A DNA stretch of 64,000 nucleotides, taken from positions 62,001 through 126,000 of the forward strand of contig CATIQU010000033.1 of NCBI GenBank assembly GCA_949519155.1, in the 5' to 3' direction. A program made the translations under genes and the position numbers. Below the pieces are notes generated by a model. It had not been told where the DNA came from and made no database searches. It saw only the letters and a list, made by a program, of their open reading frames with translations. This document shows positions 54,576-63,456 of this stretch, in pieces (the stretch's first letter is position 1; the number at the start of each line of letters is the position of its first letter). The stretch is from Polaribacter sp. SA4-10 (GTDB lineage Bacteria; Bacteroidota; Bacteroidia; Flavobacteriales; Flavobacteriaceae).

Positions 54576-56246
54576 TTGAAGCAGTTTCACCTTTTTAAAA
54601 CAACCATTTCAAAAATTGAACTTCCAGAAAAGTTCACATTTCCATTTTATTATACCCCACATCCACTTGCAAAAATTGCTGTAAAAGAAGTGCAATCGCA
54701 TTTAGAGTCTCAAACGGACTTTACTCATAACTTCGGGCTCAATACAGATGCTACTGAAAACGCCGTTGGAAAAATGTTTGGGGTGTTAGTCGTAAAAAAT
54801 CAAGATAACCAGATCGGATATTTAACAGCTTTTTCTGGAAAACTAGAGGATGAAAGTTGTCCTGCACTATTTGTTTCTCCTGTTTTTGACTTGAGAGCTA
54901 AAAATAGTTTTTATAAAAAAGGGGAAGAAGAAATTAATATTATTAATGCAAAGTTAACGGCTTTAAAAAGTGATGAAACCTATCTTTTTTTAAAAAGAGT
55001 TGTTAAAAGAGCTACTCGAAAAATTGAGGAGGACTTGGCGCTTCAGCGAAAAAAAATGACCATTTCTAAAAAAGATCGAAAACTTCGCAAAAGAGAAGCA
55101 GCTAAAAACTTGAAAGTAGAAGCCTTTGAAAAACTAGCTCAACAGTTAGAACAAGAAAGTTTTAACGATCAATTTTTCTACAAAGAATTGATTGTTTACT
55201 ACAGCCAAAAAGTGGCAGAAAGCAGAAAAGAATTCAACGCATTTGAAGAACAAATAGCCGCCTTAAAAAAAGCAAGGAAAAATACTTCCGCATTGCTACA
55301 AAAAACATTGTTTGAAAAGTTTGAATTTTTAAATCAGCAAAAAGAAACAAAAGCACTCATTGATATTTTTAATAATCCTACCATAAAACCTCCAGCGGGT
55401 GCTGGTGAATGCGCGGCTCCTAAACTACTGCAATTTGCTTTTAAAAACGATTTAACGCCTCTTTGTATGGCGGAGTTTTGGTGGGGCATTTCACCCAATT
55501 CTGCGATCAGAAAGCACAAAAACTTCTATCCTGCTTGCCAAGGTAGATGTAAGCCTATTTTGACACATATGTTAGATGGAATTGACATGGACGAAAATTT
55601 GCTGATCAAAGAAATTTCGAAAGACAAAACCTTAGAAATTATTTATGAAGACGATGTGATGTTGGTGGTTCATAAGCCTGCAGAATTTTTATCAGTCCCA
55701 GGCAAAGAAATTACAGATGCTGTTTATACACGAATTAAAGAAAAATACCCCAACGCTACTGGGCCATTAATTGTACATAGATTAGACATGTCTACTTCGG
55801 GGGTTTTACTCCTCACAAAGACAAAAGAAGCAAACAAACATTTACAAAGTCAGTTTATAAAAAGAACCATTCAAAAAAGATATGTGGCGCTGTTGAATGG
55901 AAATTTAACTGAAGACAAGGGAAAAATAACACTTCCTTTACGGGTTGACTTAGACGACAGACCCAAGCAATTGGTCTGTTTTGAACATGGGAAAAACGCG
56001 GAAACACGTTGGGAAGTAATCGAGAGAAAAAACGGCAAGACGCGTGTTTACTTTTATCCAATTACAGGAAGAACGCATCAATTAAGAGTGCATGCTGCGC
56101 ATAAAGATGGACTAAACACTCCTATTATTGGCGATGATCTGTATGGTAAAAAACATGATCGACTGCATTTACATGCCGAATTTATTGCTTTTACACATCC
56201 TACCACAAATGAAAAAATGAGTTTTAGAGTTCCCCCAGCATTTTAA
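54576..56246 (+). CDS. Long RluA-family pseudouridine synthase with N-terminal coiled-coil region
   Basis: A 556-residue protein. The C-terminal third (~355-556) is a RluA-type domain with HRLDMSTSG (401-409, catalytic Asp404) and TGRTHQLRVHAAHKDG. Residues 110-260 are charged and helical, probably a coiled coil. Between them are CAAPKLLQFAF, LCMAEFWWGISPNS and YPACQGRCKPILTHML, with Cys279, Cys297, Cys321 and Cys325. The start is a TTG at 54576, chosen because the N-terminal KFTFPFYYTPHPLAKIA region is conserved in the long subfamily. RNA target unknown. Confidence 0.85.
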   Translation: MKQFHLFKTTISKIELPEKFTFPFYYTPHPLAKIAVKEVQSHLESQTDFTHNFGLNTDATENAVGKMFGVLVVKNQDNQIGYLTAFSGKLEDESCPALFVSPVFDLRAKNSFYKKGEEEINIINAKLTALKSDETYLFLKRVVKRATRKIEEDLALQRKKMTISKKDRKLRKREAAKNLKVEAFEKLAQQLEQESFNDQFFYKELIVYYSQKVAESRKEFNAFEEQIAALKKARKNTSALLQKTLFEKFEFLNQQKETKALIDIFNNPTIKPPAGAGECAAPKLLQFAFKNDLTPLCMAEFWWGISPNSAIRKHKNFYPACQGRCKPILTHMLDGIDMDENLLIKEISKDKTLEIIYEDDVMLVVHKPAEFLSVPGKEITDAVYTRIKEKYPNATGPLIVHRLDMSTSGVLLLTKTKEANKHLQSQFIKRTIQKRYVALLNGNLTEDKGKITLPLRVDLDDRPKQLVCFEHGKNAETRWEVIERKNGKTRVYFYPITGRTHQLRVHAAHKDGLNTPIIGDDLYGKKHDRLHLHAEFIAFTHPTTNEKMSFRVPPAF

Positions 56247-56258
56247 AAGAAAATCCGC

Positions 56259-58883
56259 TTATCGAACAAATCGATAGGTTGCTTTGATTACAAAGGTGTC
56301 TTGAAGTGGGGCATCAAAAATTTGACTTTGGAGACTGCTTCCTAAAGAGCTTTCTGGGTTTACGGAATCGCTTCCTCCTCTTGCCCAAACAAAGAACAGT
56401 TCAGATCCTGGAATGTATTCCCAACGAACGACTAAGTTTGTTTGTAATTGTGCAAACGAAAAATCGGGCTTCTTAAAACGGTAATCTTCAAAACCATTTT
56501 GAGTTTCATCAATCGAATAAATCGCATTGTTATCGGCATCTAAACCTGCTGAAATCTGATTTGTATTGTATAAATTCACACGATCTTCAAAACGAGAAGC
56601 TGCTGGAGCATTCACATAATTAAAATCTGCATATCTTCCTCGTGTAATAAAAGGCTGCCCATAAAATTGAATTGAAAAATTAGGACTTAAACTATAATTC
56701 ATTCGAAGGGTTGTAGTCCATGTTTCGTTGTCTATTGCTCCTAAGACATATCTTTTTTCAGTATCAAAATCTACCGTTGTTACGTATTGTGCTTTGTTGA
56801 TTGTTTTTCTAAACTCGGTGTTTAAAGAAATGCTAAAAGCGTCAAAGGGTTGGTAATTTGTACGAAACACATAGCGATTGCTTTTAAAAACATCTTGCTG
56901 GCTTTCGGATTGAATATAACCAAGGCGGAAACTAAATTTCTGAGTAGTATCGGAACCAACAAAGGTGTAGACGAAATAATTATTGGGAGAATGCCATCGC
57001 GGCCCACCTCTTAAAAAGGAATTTTCATAAACATTTGAATTGATACCTGCTCCAATATTGGTGTCCCAATTGTTCAGCCAATTCAATCGTGCTCTAAACT
57101 CGGTACTCAATTTATTTAAATTTCCACCAAAATCATAGGTGGTATTCTGTTCCAATCGGAGTTCAATATCTCTATATATTTTAGTAGGAACCTGCCACAA
57201 ATAACGAAGATCTGCATATTGAATCATTTCGTCTGTCTGACGTAAAAACCCAATATCATTTAATTCTAACTCTGGAGAACGCCATACAAAACCTCCATTG
57301 TATCGCCAATTTCCACCACCTTTCTTCCCTACTTCTACTCGTCCACCTGTTCCGGTTAAAGAGGTTCTATTTGGGTCTACGTTTACGTGGGTTGCATCTA
57401 CTCTTTGAAAGGATCGAGAAATGGATTGTTGTGTTTCTAAGATTGCGGTTTTACTTCCTTTCACATGACTTAGAATGGTATTTCCTTCGAAATAGTAGTC
57501 TCTATTTTTCCAGTTGTGCTGAAAATCAATTCCTAGGGTATATGCTGCTTTGTGCAATTCTGAAAAGTTGCCTGCTAAATCTCTATTCGTGGCTGTAAAT
57601 ATTCCGCCAATGAAAGAATTTCTTTTGTTGAAGTCTTTTTGTGCGCGTCCTACAAAATAATTGGTTAAGGGTGCTACAATCTCTTTTCTTCTTTGACCAT
57701 CTACTTGTTTTATCTCTGCAAATTCATTGGCAGTAACACTTTCTAAAACTCCTATAGACCAGCCATTTTTTGTTTTTCCTGAAAACTTTGCTGCTCCTAA
57801 TATTGTAGCATTAAGGGGTTCGTCTGCAAACTCTCCGTCCGCTAGGTTTGCGGTTCTATTTGGGCTTCCTCCAATTCTTCTACTGTAAAAAAGATTGTCT
57901 CTGCCATTGGCAAACTTAAAATCGAAAATGTTTTTATTTTCTACAAAAAACGGTCGTTGTTCTTCAAAAAATATTTGAAACCCATCCAAAGCAATGGCAC
58001 CAGGATCTGCTTCTACTTGTCCAAAATCTGGGTTTACAGTTAAATCTAACGTTAAATCATTGGTAATTCCTATTTTGGCATCTAAACCCCCATTTATTTT
58101 AAAATCACTTCCATCTTTGTAAGGATTTCCTATTTCTGCTTGATATTTATCGTATTGTAAAACGGTAAAGGGTTGAATTTCTAATTGTTTTTGTGATTTT
58201 AGATTAATGAGCCCATGCAACTCTCCCGATTCACTAATAAATCCTGCTTGGTCATTTGGGATTCTTTGCCAAAGTGAGCGTTCGTTTTCTCTAAAAAGAT
58301 TTCGGGCAACATTGAATCCCCAAATTTGTGCGGTGTCATTTCCAAAACGCAATTGACTAAATGGAATTTTCATTTCTGCAGTCCATCCTTTCGCATCAAT
58401 TTTTGCATTTGTGTACCAAATAGGGTTCCAACTATCATCCCATTTGTTTCCGTTTTGGGTTGCAATTTCTTCTCCTTTTACTCCTGCCGCAGTGGTGGTA
58501 AATACAAAAGCGGTTCTTTTATCGTGATAACTGTCTATAACCACATTAACTCGATCGCCTGCAAAACCATCTCTTCGTGTTAATCGTTGTTGAATTAATG
58601 CTGGATTTTCATCAAAAGCACGAATAGCTACATATAAAAATTGGGCATCATAGAGTACTTTAAATTGTGTTTGAAAAGTTGGAGAAGTTCCTTCATTAGG
58701 GGTTTTTTCAACAAAATCAGAAGACCAAGCGACAGCATTCCAACCAGCATCAGAGATGTCTCCGTCAATAACGAGGGCTTTGTCTAATCGTTCGGTAGTA
58801 TAAATTCTTTTTGGAAGCGATTCTTGAGCACTTAGCTTTACGAATAGAAACAAAATAAATATTGGAGTGAGTATGCGAAACAT
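56259..58883 (-). CDS. DUF5916 domain protein (CBM9-like N-terminus, outer-membrane-type barrel)
   Basis: An 874-residue exported protein with a signal peptide (1-19, ending LSAQ). The first ~200 residues resemble a carbohydrate-binding family 9 domain (ALVIDGDISDAGWNAVAWSSDFVE, then AEMKIPFSQLRFG). The rest is rich in alternating aromatic and polar residues and ends with a C-terminal FVIKATYRFVR, consistent with an outer-membrane beta barrel. DUF5916 proteins are common in Bacteroidetes and their function is unknown. It converges with the RluA-type gene, 13 bases apart. Confidence 0.87.
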   Translation of the reverse strand: MFRILTPIFILFLFVKLSAQESLPKRIYTTERLDKALVIDGDISDAGWNAVAWSSDFVEKTPNEGTSPTFQTQFKVLYDAQFLYVAIRAFDENPALIQQRLTRRDGFAGDRVNVVIDSYHDKRTAFVFTTTAAGVKGEEIATQNGNKWDDSWNPIWYTNAKIDAKGWTAEMKIPFSQLRFGNDTAQIWGFNVARNLFRENERSLWQRIPNDQAGFISESGELHGLINLKSQKQLEIQPFTVLQYDKYQAEIGNPYKDGSDFKINGGLDAKIGITNDLTLDLTVNPDFGQVEADPGAIALDGFQIFFEEQRPFFVENKNIFDFKFANGRDNLFYSRRIGGSPNRTANLADGEFADEPLNATILGAAKFSGKTKNGWSIGVLESVTANEFAEIKQVDGQRRKEIVAPLTNYFVGRAQKDFNKRNSFIGGIFTATNRDLAGNFSELHKAAYTLGIDFQHNWKNRDYYFEGNTILSHVKGSKTAILETQQSISRSFQRVDATHVNVDPNRTSLTGTGGRVEVGKKGGGNWRYNGGFVWRSPELELNDIGFLRQTDEMIQYADLRYLWQVPTKIYRDIELRLEQNTTYDFGGNLNKLSTEFRARLNWLNNWDTNIGAGINSNVYENSFLRGGPRWHSPNNYFVYTFVGSDTTQKFSFRLGYIQSESQQDVFKSNRYVFRTNYQPFDAFSISLNTEFRKTINKAQYVTTVDFDTEKRYVLGAIDNETWTTTLRMNYSLSPNFSIQFYGQPFITRGRYADFNYVNAPAASRFEDRVNLYNTNQISAGLDADNNAIYSIDETQNGFEDYRFKKPDFSFAQLQTNLVVRWEYIPGSELFFVWARGGSDSVNPESSLGSSLQSQIFDAPLQDTFVIKATYRFVR

Positions 58884-58941
58884 CGAAATTTTTTATTTTT
58901 TTCGACAAAAAAGAACATTAAAATATCTTTTTCATAGAGTA

Positions 58942-58949
58942 CAAAAGTA
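58942..58949 (-). promoter_or_regulatory. Promoter -7 element of the DUF5916 gene
   Basis: Minus-strand TACTTTTG matches TAnnTTTG, 58 bases ahead of the ATG at 58883. Confidence 0.4.
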
Positions 58950-59033
58950 ACTCTCTCTTTTCATAAAGAAGTGTTAATTTTAGCTTGATAAAAAAAAAAC
59001 TACTAAAAACCTAAGGATAAACCTAATTCAATC

Positions 59034-59065
59034 TTTGACAATCAAATAAATAACAGTACATTTGC
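59034..59065 (+). promoter_or_regulatory. Promoter of the rplM-rpsI operon
   Basis: A -33 TTTGACA (59034-59040) and a -7 TACATTTG (59058-59065) are spaced 20 bases from the end of TTTG, an excellent match to the Bacteroidetes consensus. The start of rplM is 58 bases further on. Confidence 0.8.
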
Positions 59066-59123
59066 ACTCCTTTTTCAAGGAAAATTAATTTATTATTAAC
59101 AAACAAAAACTAAAAGTGTAATT

Positions 59124-59579
59124 ATGAACACATTAAGTTACAAAACAGTATCAGCAAACAGCGCTACCGTAAACAAGGAGTGGGTTTTAGTTGATGCAGA
59201 CGGGCAAACGTTGGGTCGTCTATCTTCTATCGTAGCAAAGCTAATTAGAGGTAAGTACAAACCAAACTTTACTCCTCACGTAGATTGTGGAGACAACGTG
59301 GTTATTATCAACGCAGAAAAAATTGTTTTAACTGGAAAGAAGTGGACAGATAAGTCTTACATCCGTCACACAGGTTATCCAGGAGGACAAAGATCGTTAA
59401 CTGCAACAGAAATGTTTGAGAAAGATCCTACAAGATTGATCGAAAAAGCAGTAAAAGGAATGTTGCCTAAAAATATTTTAGGAGCGGCACTTTACAGAAA
59501 CTTGTATGTATATGCAGGAGGAGAGCACAAACAAGCAGGTCAAGAACCTAAAGCTATTAACCTTAACGATCTTAAATAA
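59124..59579 (+). CDS. rplM: 50S ribosomal protein L13
   Basis: A 151-residue L13 with VLVDADGQTLGRLSSIVAKLIRGKYKP, DCGDNVVIINAEKIVLTGKKW and AVKGMLPKNILG. The stop codon overlaps the rpsI start by one base (TAATG), giving translational coupling, as is usual for this gene pair. Confidence 0.98.
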   Translation: MNTLSYKTVSANSATVNKEWVLVDADGQTLGRLSSIVAKLIRGKYKPNFTPHVDCGDNVVIINAEKIVLTGKKWTDKSYIRHTGYPGGQRSLTATEMFEKDPTRLIEKAVKGMLPKNILGAALYRNLYVYAGGEHKQAGQEPKAINLNDLK

Positions 59580-59965
59580 TGGATATAGTACACAAAATCG
59601 GTAGAAGAAAAACAGCTGTAGCTCGTATTTATCTTTCAGAAGGAAAAGGAAATATCACTGTAAACAAGAAAGATTACAAGAACTATTTCACAACAGGAAC
59701 TTTACAATATAAAGTACAACAGCCTTTAATGTTAACAGGAGACTTAGAATCTTATGATATCAAAGTAAATGTTTACGGAGGTGGTGTAACTGGTCAAGCA
59801 GAAGCAATTCGTTTGGCAATTACAAGAGCTTTGGTTTCTATTAACGAAGAACACAGATTAGTATTAAAACCAGAAGGTTTACTAACTCGTGATCCAAGAA
59901 TGGTTGAACGTAAGAAATTTGGTCAGAAGAAAGCACGTAAAAAATTCCAATTCTCTAAACGTTAA
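59579..59965 (+). CDS. rpsI: 30S ribosomal protein S9
   Basis: A 128-residue S9: IGRRKTAVARIYLSEGKGNITVN at the N-terminus, then GGGVTGQAEAIRLAITRAL, and the basic C-terminal tail GLLTRDPRMVERKKFGQKKARKKFQFSKR that reaches the tRNA in the P site. Starts on the last base of rplM's stop. Confidence 0.98.
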   Translation: MDIVHKIGRRKTAVARIYLSEGKGNITVNKKDYKNYFTTGTLQYKVQQPLMLTGDLESYDIKVNVYGGGVTGQAEAIRLAITRALVSINEEHRLVLKPEGLLTRDPRMVERKKFGQKKARKKFQFSKR

Positions 59966-60109
59966 TCCTTCGAAAAGTTCAGGATTATGTTTTTGGGAAC
60001 TGTTATTATTACACATATTTAATATTAAACAGTTTAGCATCTAAATGGATAAGACTCGAAAGACTACTTATTTATTGATACAAAACAGAAAGTAAACACA
60101 TTTAAAAAA

Positions 60110-60952
60110 ATGGCAAAAGTAAACATTCAAGAATTATTAGAAAATGGGGTACATTTTGGTCACTTAACTAGAAAGTGGAATCCAAACATGGCTCCTTATA
60201 TTTATACAGAGCGTAATGGTGTTCACATCATTGACTTGTATAAAACTGCTGCAAAAATTGAAGAAAGCGCTGATGCTTTGCAAAAAATCGCAAACTCTGG
60301 ACGTAAAATTTTATTTGTTGCAACAAAAAAACAAGCAAAAGATATCGTTGCTGAAAAAGCAAAAGCTGTAAGCATGCCTTTCATTACTGAAAGATGGCCA
60401 GGTGGAATGCTAACAAACTTTGTAACTATTCGTAAAGCTGTTAAAAAAATGGCAACTATTGATAGAATGAAGTTGGATGGTTCTTTTGATGCATTATCAA
60501 AAAGAGAGAAATTACAAATCAATCGTCAGAGAGAGAAATTAGAAAAGAATTTAGGTTCTATTTCAGATATGACTCGTTTACCAGGTGCTTTATTTGTAGT
60601 AGATATTAAGAAAGAGCACATTGCTGTTGCAGAAGCTCAAAAACTAAATATCCCAATCTTTGCAATGGTAGATACAAACTCTGATCCTAGATTAGTAGAT
60701 TATGTAATTCCAGCAAATGATGATGCTTCTAAATCTATCGAAAGAGTATTATCTCACGTTACTGATGCAATCGCAGAAGGTTTGTCTAGCAGAAAAGCAG
60801 ATAAAGACAAAACGAAAGAAGCTCCAAAAACAGAAGCTGCAGTGGAATCGAAAGAAGCTCCAAAAGCAGAAGAAGTAAAGGAAGTAAAAGAGGCAAAAGC
60901 TCCAAAGGCGAAAGAAGTAAAAGCAGATACTCCTACGGAAGAAACAAAATAA
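60110..60952 (+). CDS. rpsB: 30S ribosomal protein S2
   Basis: A 280-residue S2. It shows the family features LLENGVHFGHLTRKWNPNMAPYIYTERNGVHIIDL, FVATKKQAKDIV, ERWPGGMLTNFVTIRK and VDTNSDPRLVDYVIPANDDASKSI. Beyond residue ~225 is a Lys/Glu/Ala/Pro-rich tail of about 55 residues, absent from E. coli S2 (241 residues). It precedes tsf by 25 bases, the usual order. Confidence 0.97.
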   Translation: MAKVNIQELLENGVHFGHLTRKWNPNMAPYIYTERNGVHIIDLYKTAAKIEESADALQKIANSGRKILFVATKKQAKDIVAEKAKAVSMPFITERWPGGMLTNFVTIRKAVKKMATIDRMKLDGSFDALSKREKLQINRQREKLEKNLGSISDMTRLPGALFVVDIKKEHIAVAEAQKLNIPIFAMVDTNSDPRLVDYVIPANDDASKSIERVLSHVTDAIAEGLSSRKADKDKTKEAPKTEAAVESKEAPKAEEVKEVKEAKAPKAKEVKADTPTEETK

Positions 60953-60977
60953 GTACAACTTTAAAAAATAAGATAAC

Positions 60978-61949
60978 ATGGAACCAGTAAAGATTAGTGC
61001 TGCTGATGTTAAAAAATTAAGAGAAGCTACAGGGGCTGGAATGATGGACTGTAAAAAGGCATTAATAGAAGCGGCTGGAGATTTCGATAAAGCAATTGAT
61101 GTTTTACGTAAAAAAGGTCAGAAAATTGCAGCAAAGAGAGCAGATAGAGATTCTACTGAAGGTGTTGCTGTAACAAGAATAAACGCAGACAATACTTTTG
61201 GTGTTGCCATTGTTTTAGCTTGTGAGACTGATTTTGTAGGTAAAAATGATTCTTTTGTAGCATTAGGTGGTCAGTTTGCAGACATCGCTTTGAATCACAC
61301 AGATAAGGAATCTTTCTTAGGTGCTGATTTTGGAGGAATGACTGTTGCAGACAAATTAATTGAACAAACAGGTGTAATTGGTGAGAAATTAGAAATCACT
61401 TCTTTCGAAAGACTAGAAGCTTCTTATGTAGGTGCTTATACACACATTGGTAAAATTGCTGCATTAGTAGGTTTATCAAATGTTGTAGAAAACGCAGCTA
61501 TTTTATCAAAAGACGTTGCAATGCAAGTTGCCTCTATGGGAGCAAGTTCTTTATCTTATAAAGATTTTGACCCAGCATTTGTTGCTGCAGAAACTGAAGC
61601 AAGAATTGCAGTTATCGAAAAAGATAATATTGAATTGGGAAGATTAGGAAAAACGTTGAAAAACGTTCCTCAATATATTTCAATGTCTCAATTGTCTGAT
61701 GCGGTAATGGCACAAGCTGAAGAAGCTGCAAAAGCAGAATTAAAAGCAGAAGGGAAACCTGCACAAATTTGGGATCGTATCTTACCAGGAAAAATGGAAA
61801 GATTCATTTCAGACAACACTACTTTAGACACTGAGCAATGTTTGTTAGATCAAGCATTTATCAAAGACGAAAAGAAAAATGTTGCAGCATACGTTAAATC
61901 GTATGGTGATGTTTCTGTAAGTGGCTTCAAAAGAGTTACTTTAGGATAA
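60978..61949 (+). CDS. tsf: Elongation factor Ts
   Basis: A 323-residue EF-Ts. KISAADVKKLREATGAGMMDCKKAL is the N-terminal UBA-like region and KKGQKIAAKRADRDSTEG follows; CETDFVGKNDSFVALG is the EF-Tu contact signature. It is about 40 residues longer than the E. coli protein, a length common in Bacteroidetes. It exchanges GDP on EF-Tu. A strong terminator follows. Confidence 0.97.
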   Translation: MEPVKISAADVKKLREATGAGMMDCKKALIEAAGDFDKAIDVLRKKGQKIAAKRADRDSTEGVAVTRINADNTFGVAIVLACETDFVGKNDSFVALGGQFADIALNHTDKESFLGADFGGMTVADKLIEQTGVIGEKLEITSFERLEASYVGAYTHIGKIAALVGLSNVVENAAILSKDVAMQVASMGASSLSYKDFDPAFVAAETEARIAVIEKDNIELGRLGKTLKNVPQYISMSQLSDAVMAQAEEAAKAELKAEGKPAQIWDRILPGKMERFISDNTTLDTEQCLLDQAFIKDEKKNVAAYVKSYGDVSVSGFKRVTLG

Positions 61950-61971
61950 ACATTCCTTTTTAACATATTTC

Positions 61972-62002
61972 AAAACCTCGCAATTAATTGCGAGGTTTTT
62001 TT
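61972..62002 (+). terminator. Terminator of the rpsB-tsf operon
   Basis: AACCTCGCAATT and AATTGCGAGGTT form a perfect palindrome followed by a T run. Confidence 0.9.
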
Positions 62003-62035
62003 ATTTCAAAAAAAAAGAAAATCAAAAAAAAAACG

Positions 62036-62043
62036 TAATTTCG
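62036..62043 (+). promoter_or_regulatory. Possible promoter -7 element of pyrH-frr
   Basis: TAATTTCG differs from TAnnTTTG at one position (C for T) and lies 20 bases before the pyrH ATG. Confidence 0.35.
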
Positions 62044-62062
62044 CATAACTTTCAATAACACT

Positions 62063-62770
62063 ATGCACTACAAAAGAATTCTTTTAAAATTAAGTGGAGA
62101 AGCCTTAATGGGCGAACGACAATACGGAATAGATCCAAAACGTCTAGCTGAATACGCTAAAGAAATAAAACAAGTTGTAAACCAAGGTATCGAAGTTGCC
62201 ATTGTAATTGGCGGTGGAAATATCTTTAGAGGTGTAGCAGGTGCAGCCAATGGCATGGATCGCGTGCAGGGAGATCATATGGGCATGTTAGCTACCTGTA
62301 TCAATGGCCTAGCATTGCAAAGTGCGCTAGAGGATGAAGGAGTCATTACACGCTTACAAACCGCATTAGAAATTAAGGAAATTGCAGAACCTTATATTAA
62401 AAGAAAGGCGATTCGTCATTTAGAAAAAAAGCGCGTAGTTATTTTTGGAGCTGGTACTGGAAACCCTTATTTCACAACAGATACTGCTGCCGTTTTAAGA
62501 GCTATTGAAGTGAATGCTGACGCCATTTTAAAAGGAACTCGTGTTGATGGAATTTACAATGTAGATCCAGAAAAAGATGAAAATGCCACAAAATACGAAA
62601 CCATTACCTTTAAAGAAGTTATCGATAAAGGATTGAAAGTAATGGACATGACCGCATTTACATTGAGTGAAGAAAACAAATTACCAATCATCGTTTTTGA
62701 TATGAATACCAATGGAAATTTACTGAAATTAATTTCTGGAGGAAACATCGGAACGATCGTTAGCAATTAA
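62063..62770 (+). CDS. pyrH: UMP kinase
   Basis: A 235-residue UMP kinase with the usual length. Motifs are [59 protein letters not shown] and [15 protein letters not shown]. It phosphorylates UMP to UDP for pyrimidine nucleotide synthesis. frr follows after 29 bases, the standard pair. Confidence 0.97.
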   Translation: MHYKRILLKLSGEALMGERQYGIDPKRLAEYAKEIKQVVNQGIEVAIVIGGGNIFRGVAGAANGMDRVQGDHMGMLATCINGLALQSALEDEGVITRLQTALEIKEIAEPYIKRKAIRHLEKKRVVIFGAGTGNPYFTTDTAAVLRAIEVNADAILKGTRVDGIYNVDPEKDENATKYETITFKEVIDKGLKVMDMTAFTLSEENKLPIIVFDMNTNGNLLKLISGGNIGTIVSN

Positions 62771-62799
62771 AAAAACATACTCTTTAAAATTTTCCAAAG

Positions 62800-63354
62800 A
62801 TGAACGAAGAAATTGAATTTATTTTAGACAGTGCCAAAGAAGGAATGAATAGTGCCTTAGCACACTTAGTAAAAGAATTACGTACTATTAGAGCTGGTAA
62901 AGCAACCCCAGCAATGTTAGGAAATGTAAAGGTAAATTATTACGGAGCTCTGACTCCTTTGGGTCAAATTGCAAATGTAAGCACCCCAGATCCACGTACC
63001 ATTTCAATACAACCTTGGGAAAAAAACATGTTGCAAGAAATAGAAAAAGCAATTATGAATGCCAATCTTGGGTTCAATCCAATGAATAATGGTGATGTCA
63101 TTTTAATCAACGTCCCACCTTTAACAGAAGAGAGAAGACGTGATTTATCTAAACAAGCAAAAGCAGAAGCAGAACATGCGAAAGTAGGAATTAGAAATGC
63201 ACGTAAAGAAGCAAACAACGAAATTAAAAAAACAGACATCGCTGACGATATGAAAAAAGATACCGAAGCTGTAGTCCAAAAATTAACCGATTCTTTTGTC
63301 AAAGAAATCGACGAAACCTTCACCGTGAAGGAAAAAGAAATCATGACGGTTTAA
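62800..63354 (+). CDS. frr: Ribosome recycling factor
   Basis: A 184-residue RRF with the two-domain layout: helical ends and the central beta region LRTIRAGKATPAMLGNVKVNYYGALTPLGQIANV, followed by DPRTISIQPWEKNMLQEIEKAI and PPLTEERRRDLSKQAKAEAEHAKVGIRN. Together with EF-G it splits post-termination ribosomes. Operon partner of pyrH. Confidence 0.98.
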   Translation: MNEEIEFILDSAKEGMNSALAHLVKELRTIRAGKATPAMLGNVKVNYYGALTPLGQIANVSTPDPRTISIQPWEKNMLQEIEKAIMNANLGFNPMNNGDVILINVPPLTEERRRDLSKQAKAEAEHAKVGIRNARKEANNEIKKTDIADDMKKDTEAVVQKLTDSFVKEIDETFTVKEKEIMTV

Positions 63355-63370
63355 GCGAATTTAAGCAGAT

Positions 63371-63408
63371 ATTAAAAAAGGGGGTGTTTAAGAAACACTC
63401 CTTTTTTT
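63371..63408 (+). terminator. Terminator of the pyrH-frr operon
   Basis: GGGGTGTTT pairs with AAACACTCC (one G-T) around an AAG loop, with a T run after it. Confidence 0.85.
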
Positions 63409-63434
63409 GTTAAAAACACTTCTACAAATTTCGT

Positions 63435-63442
63435 TACCTTTG
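63435..63442 (+). promoter_or_regulatory. Promoter -7 element of the RND/MMPL transporter gene
   Basis: TACCTTTG matches TAnnTTTG, 14 bases before the ATG at 63457. Confidence 0.45.
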
Positions 63443-63456
63443 CAAAAATTTTCTGA

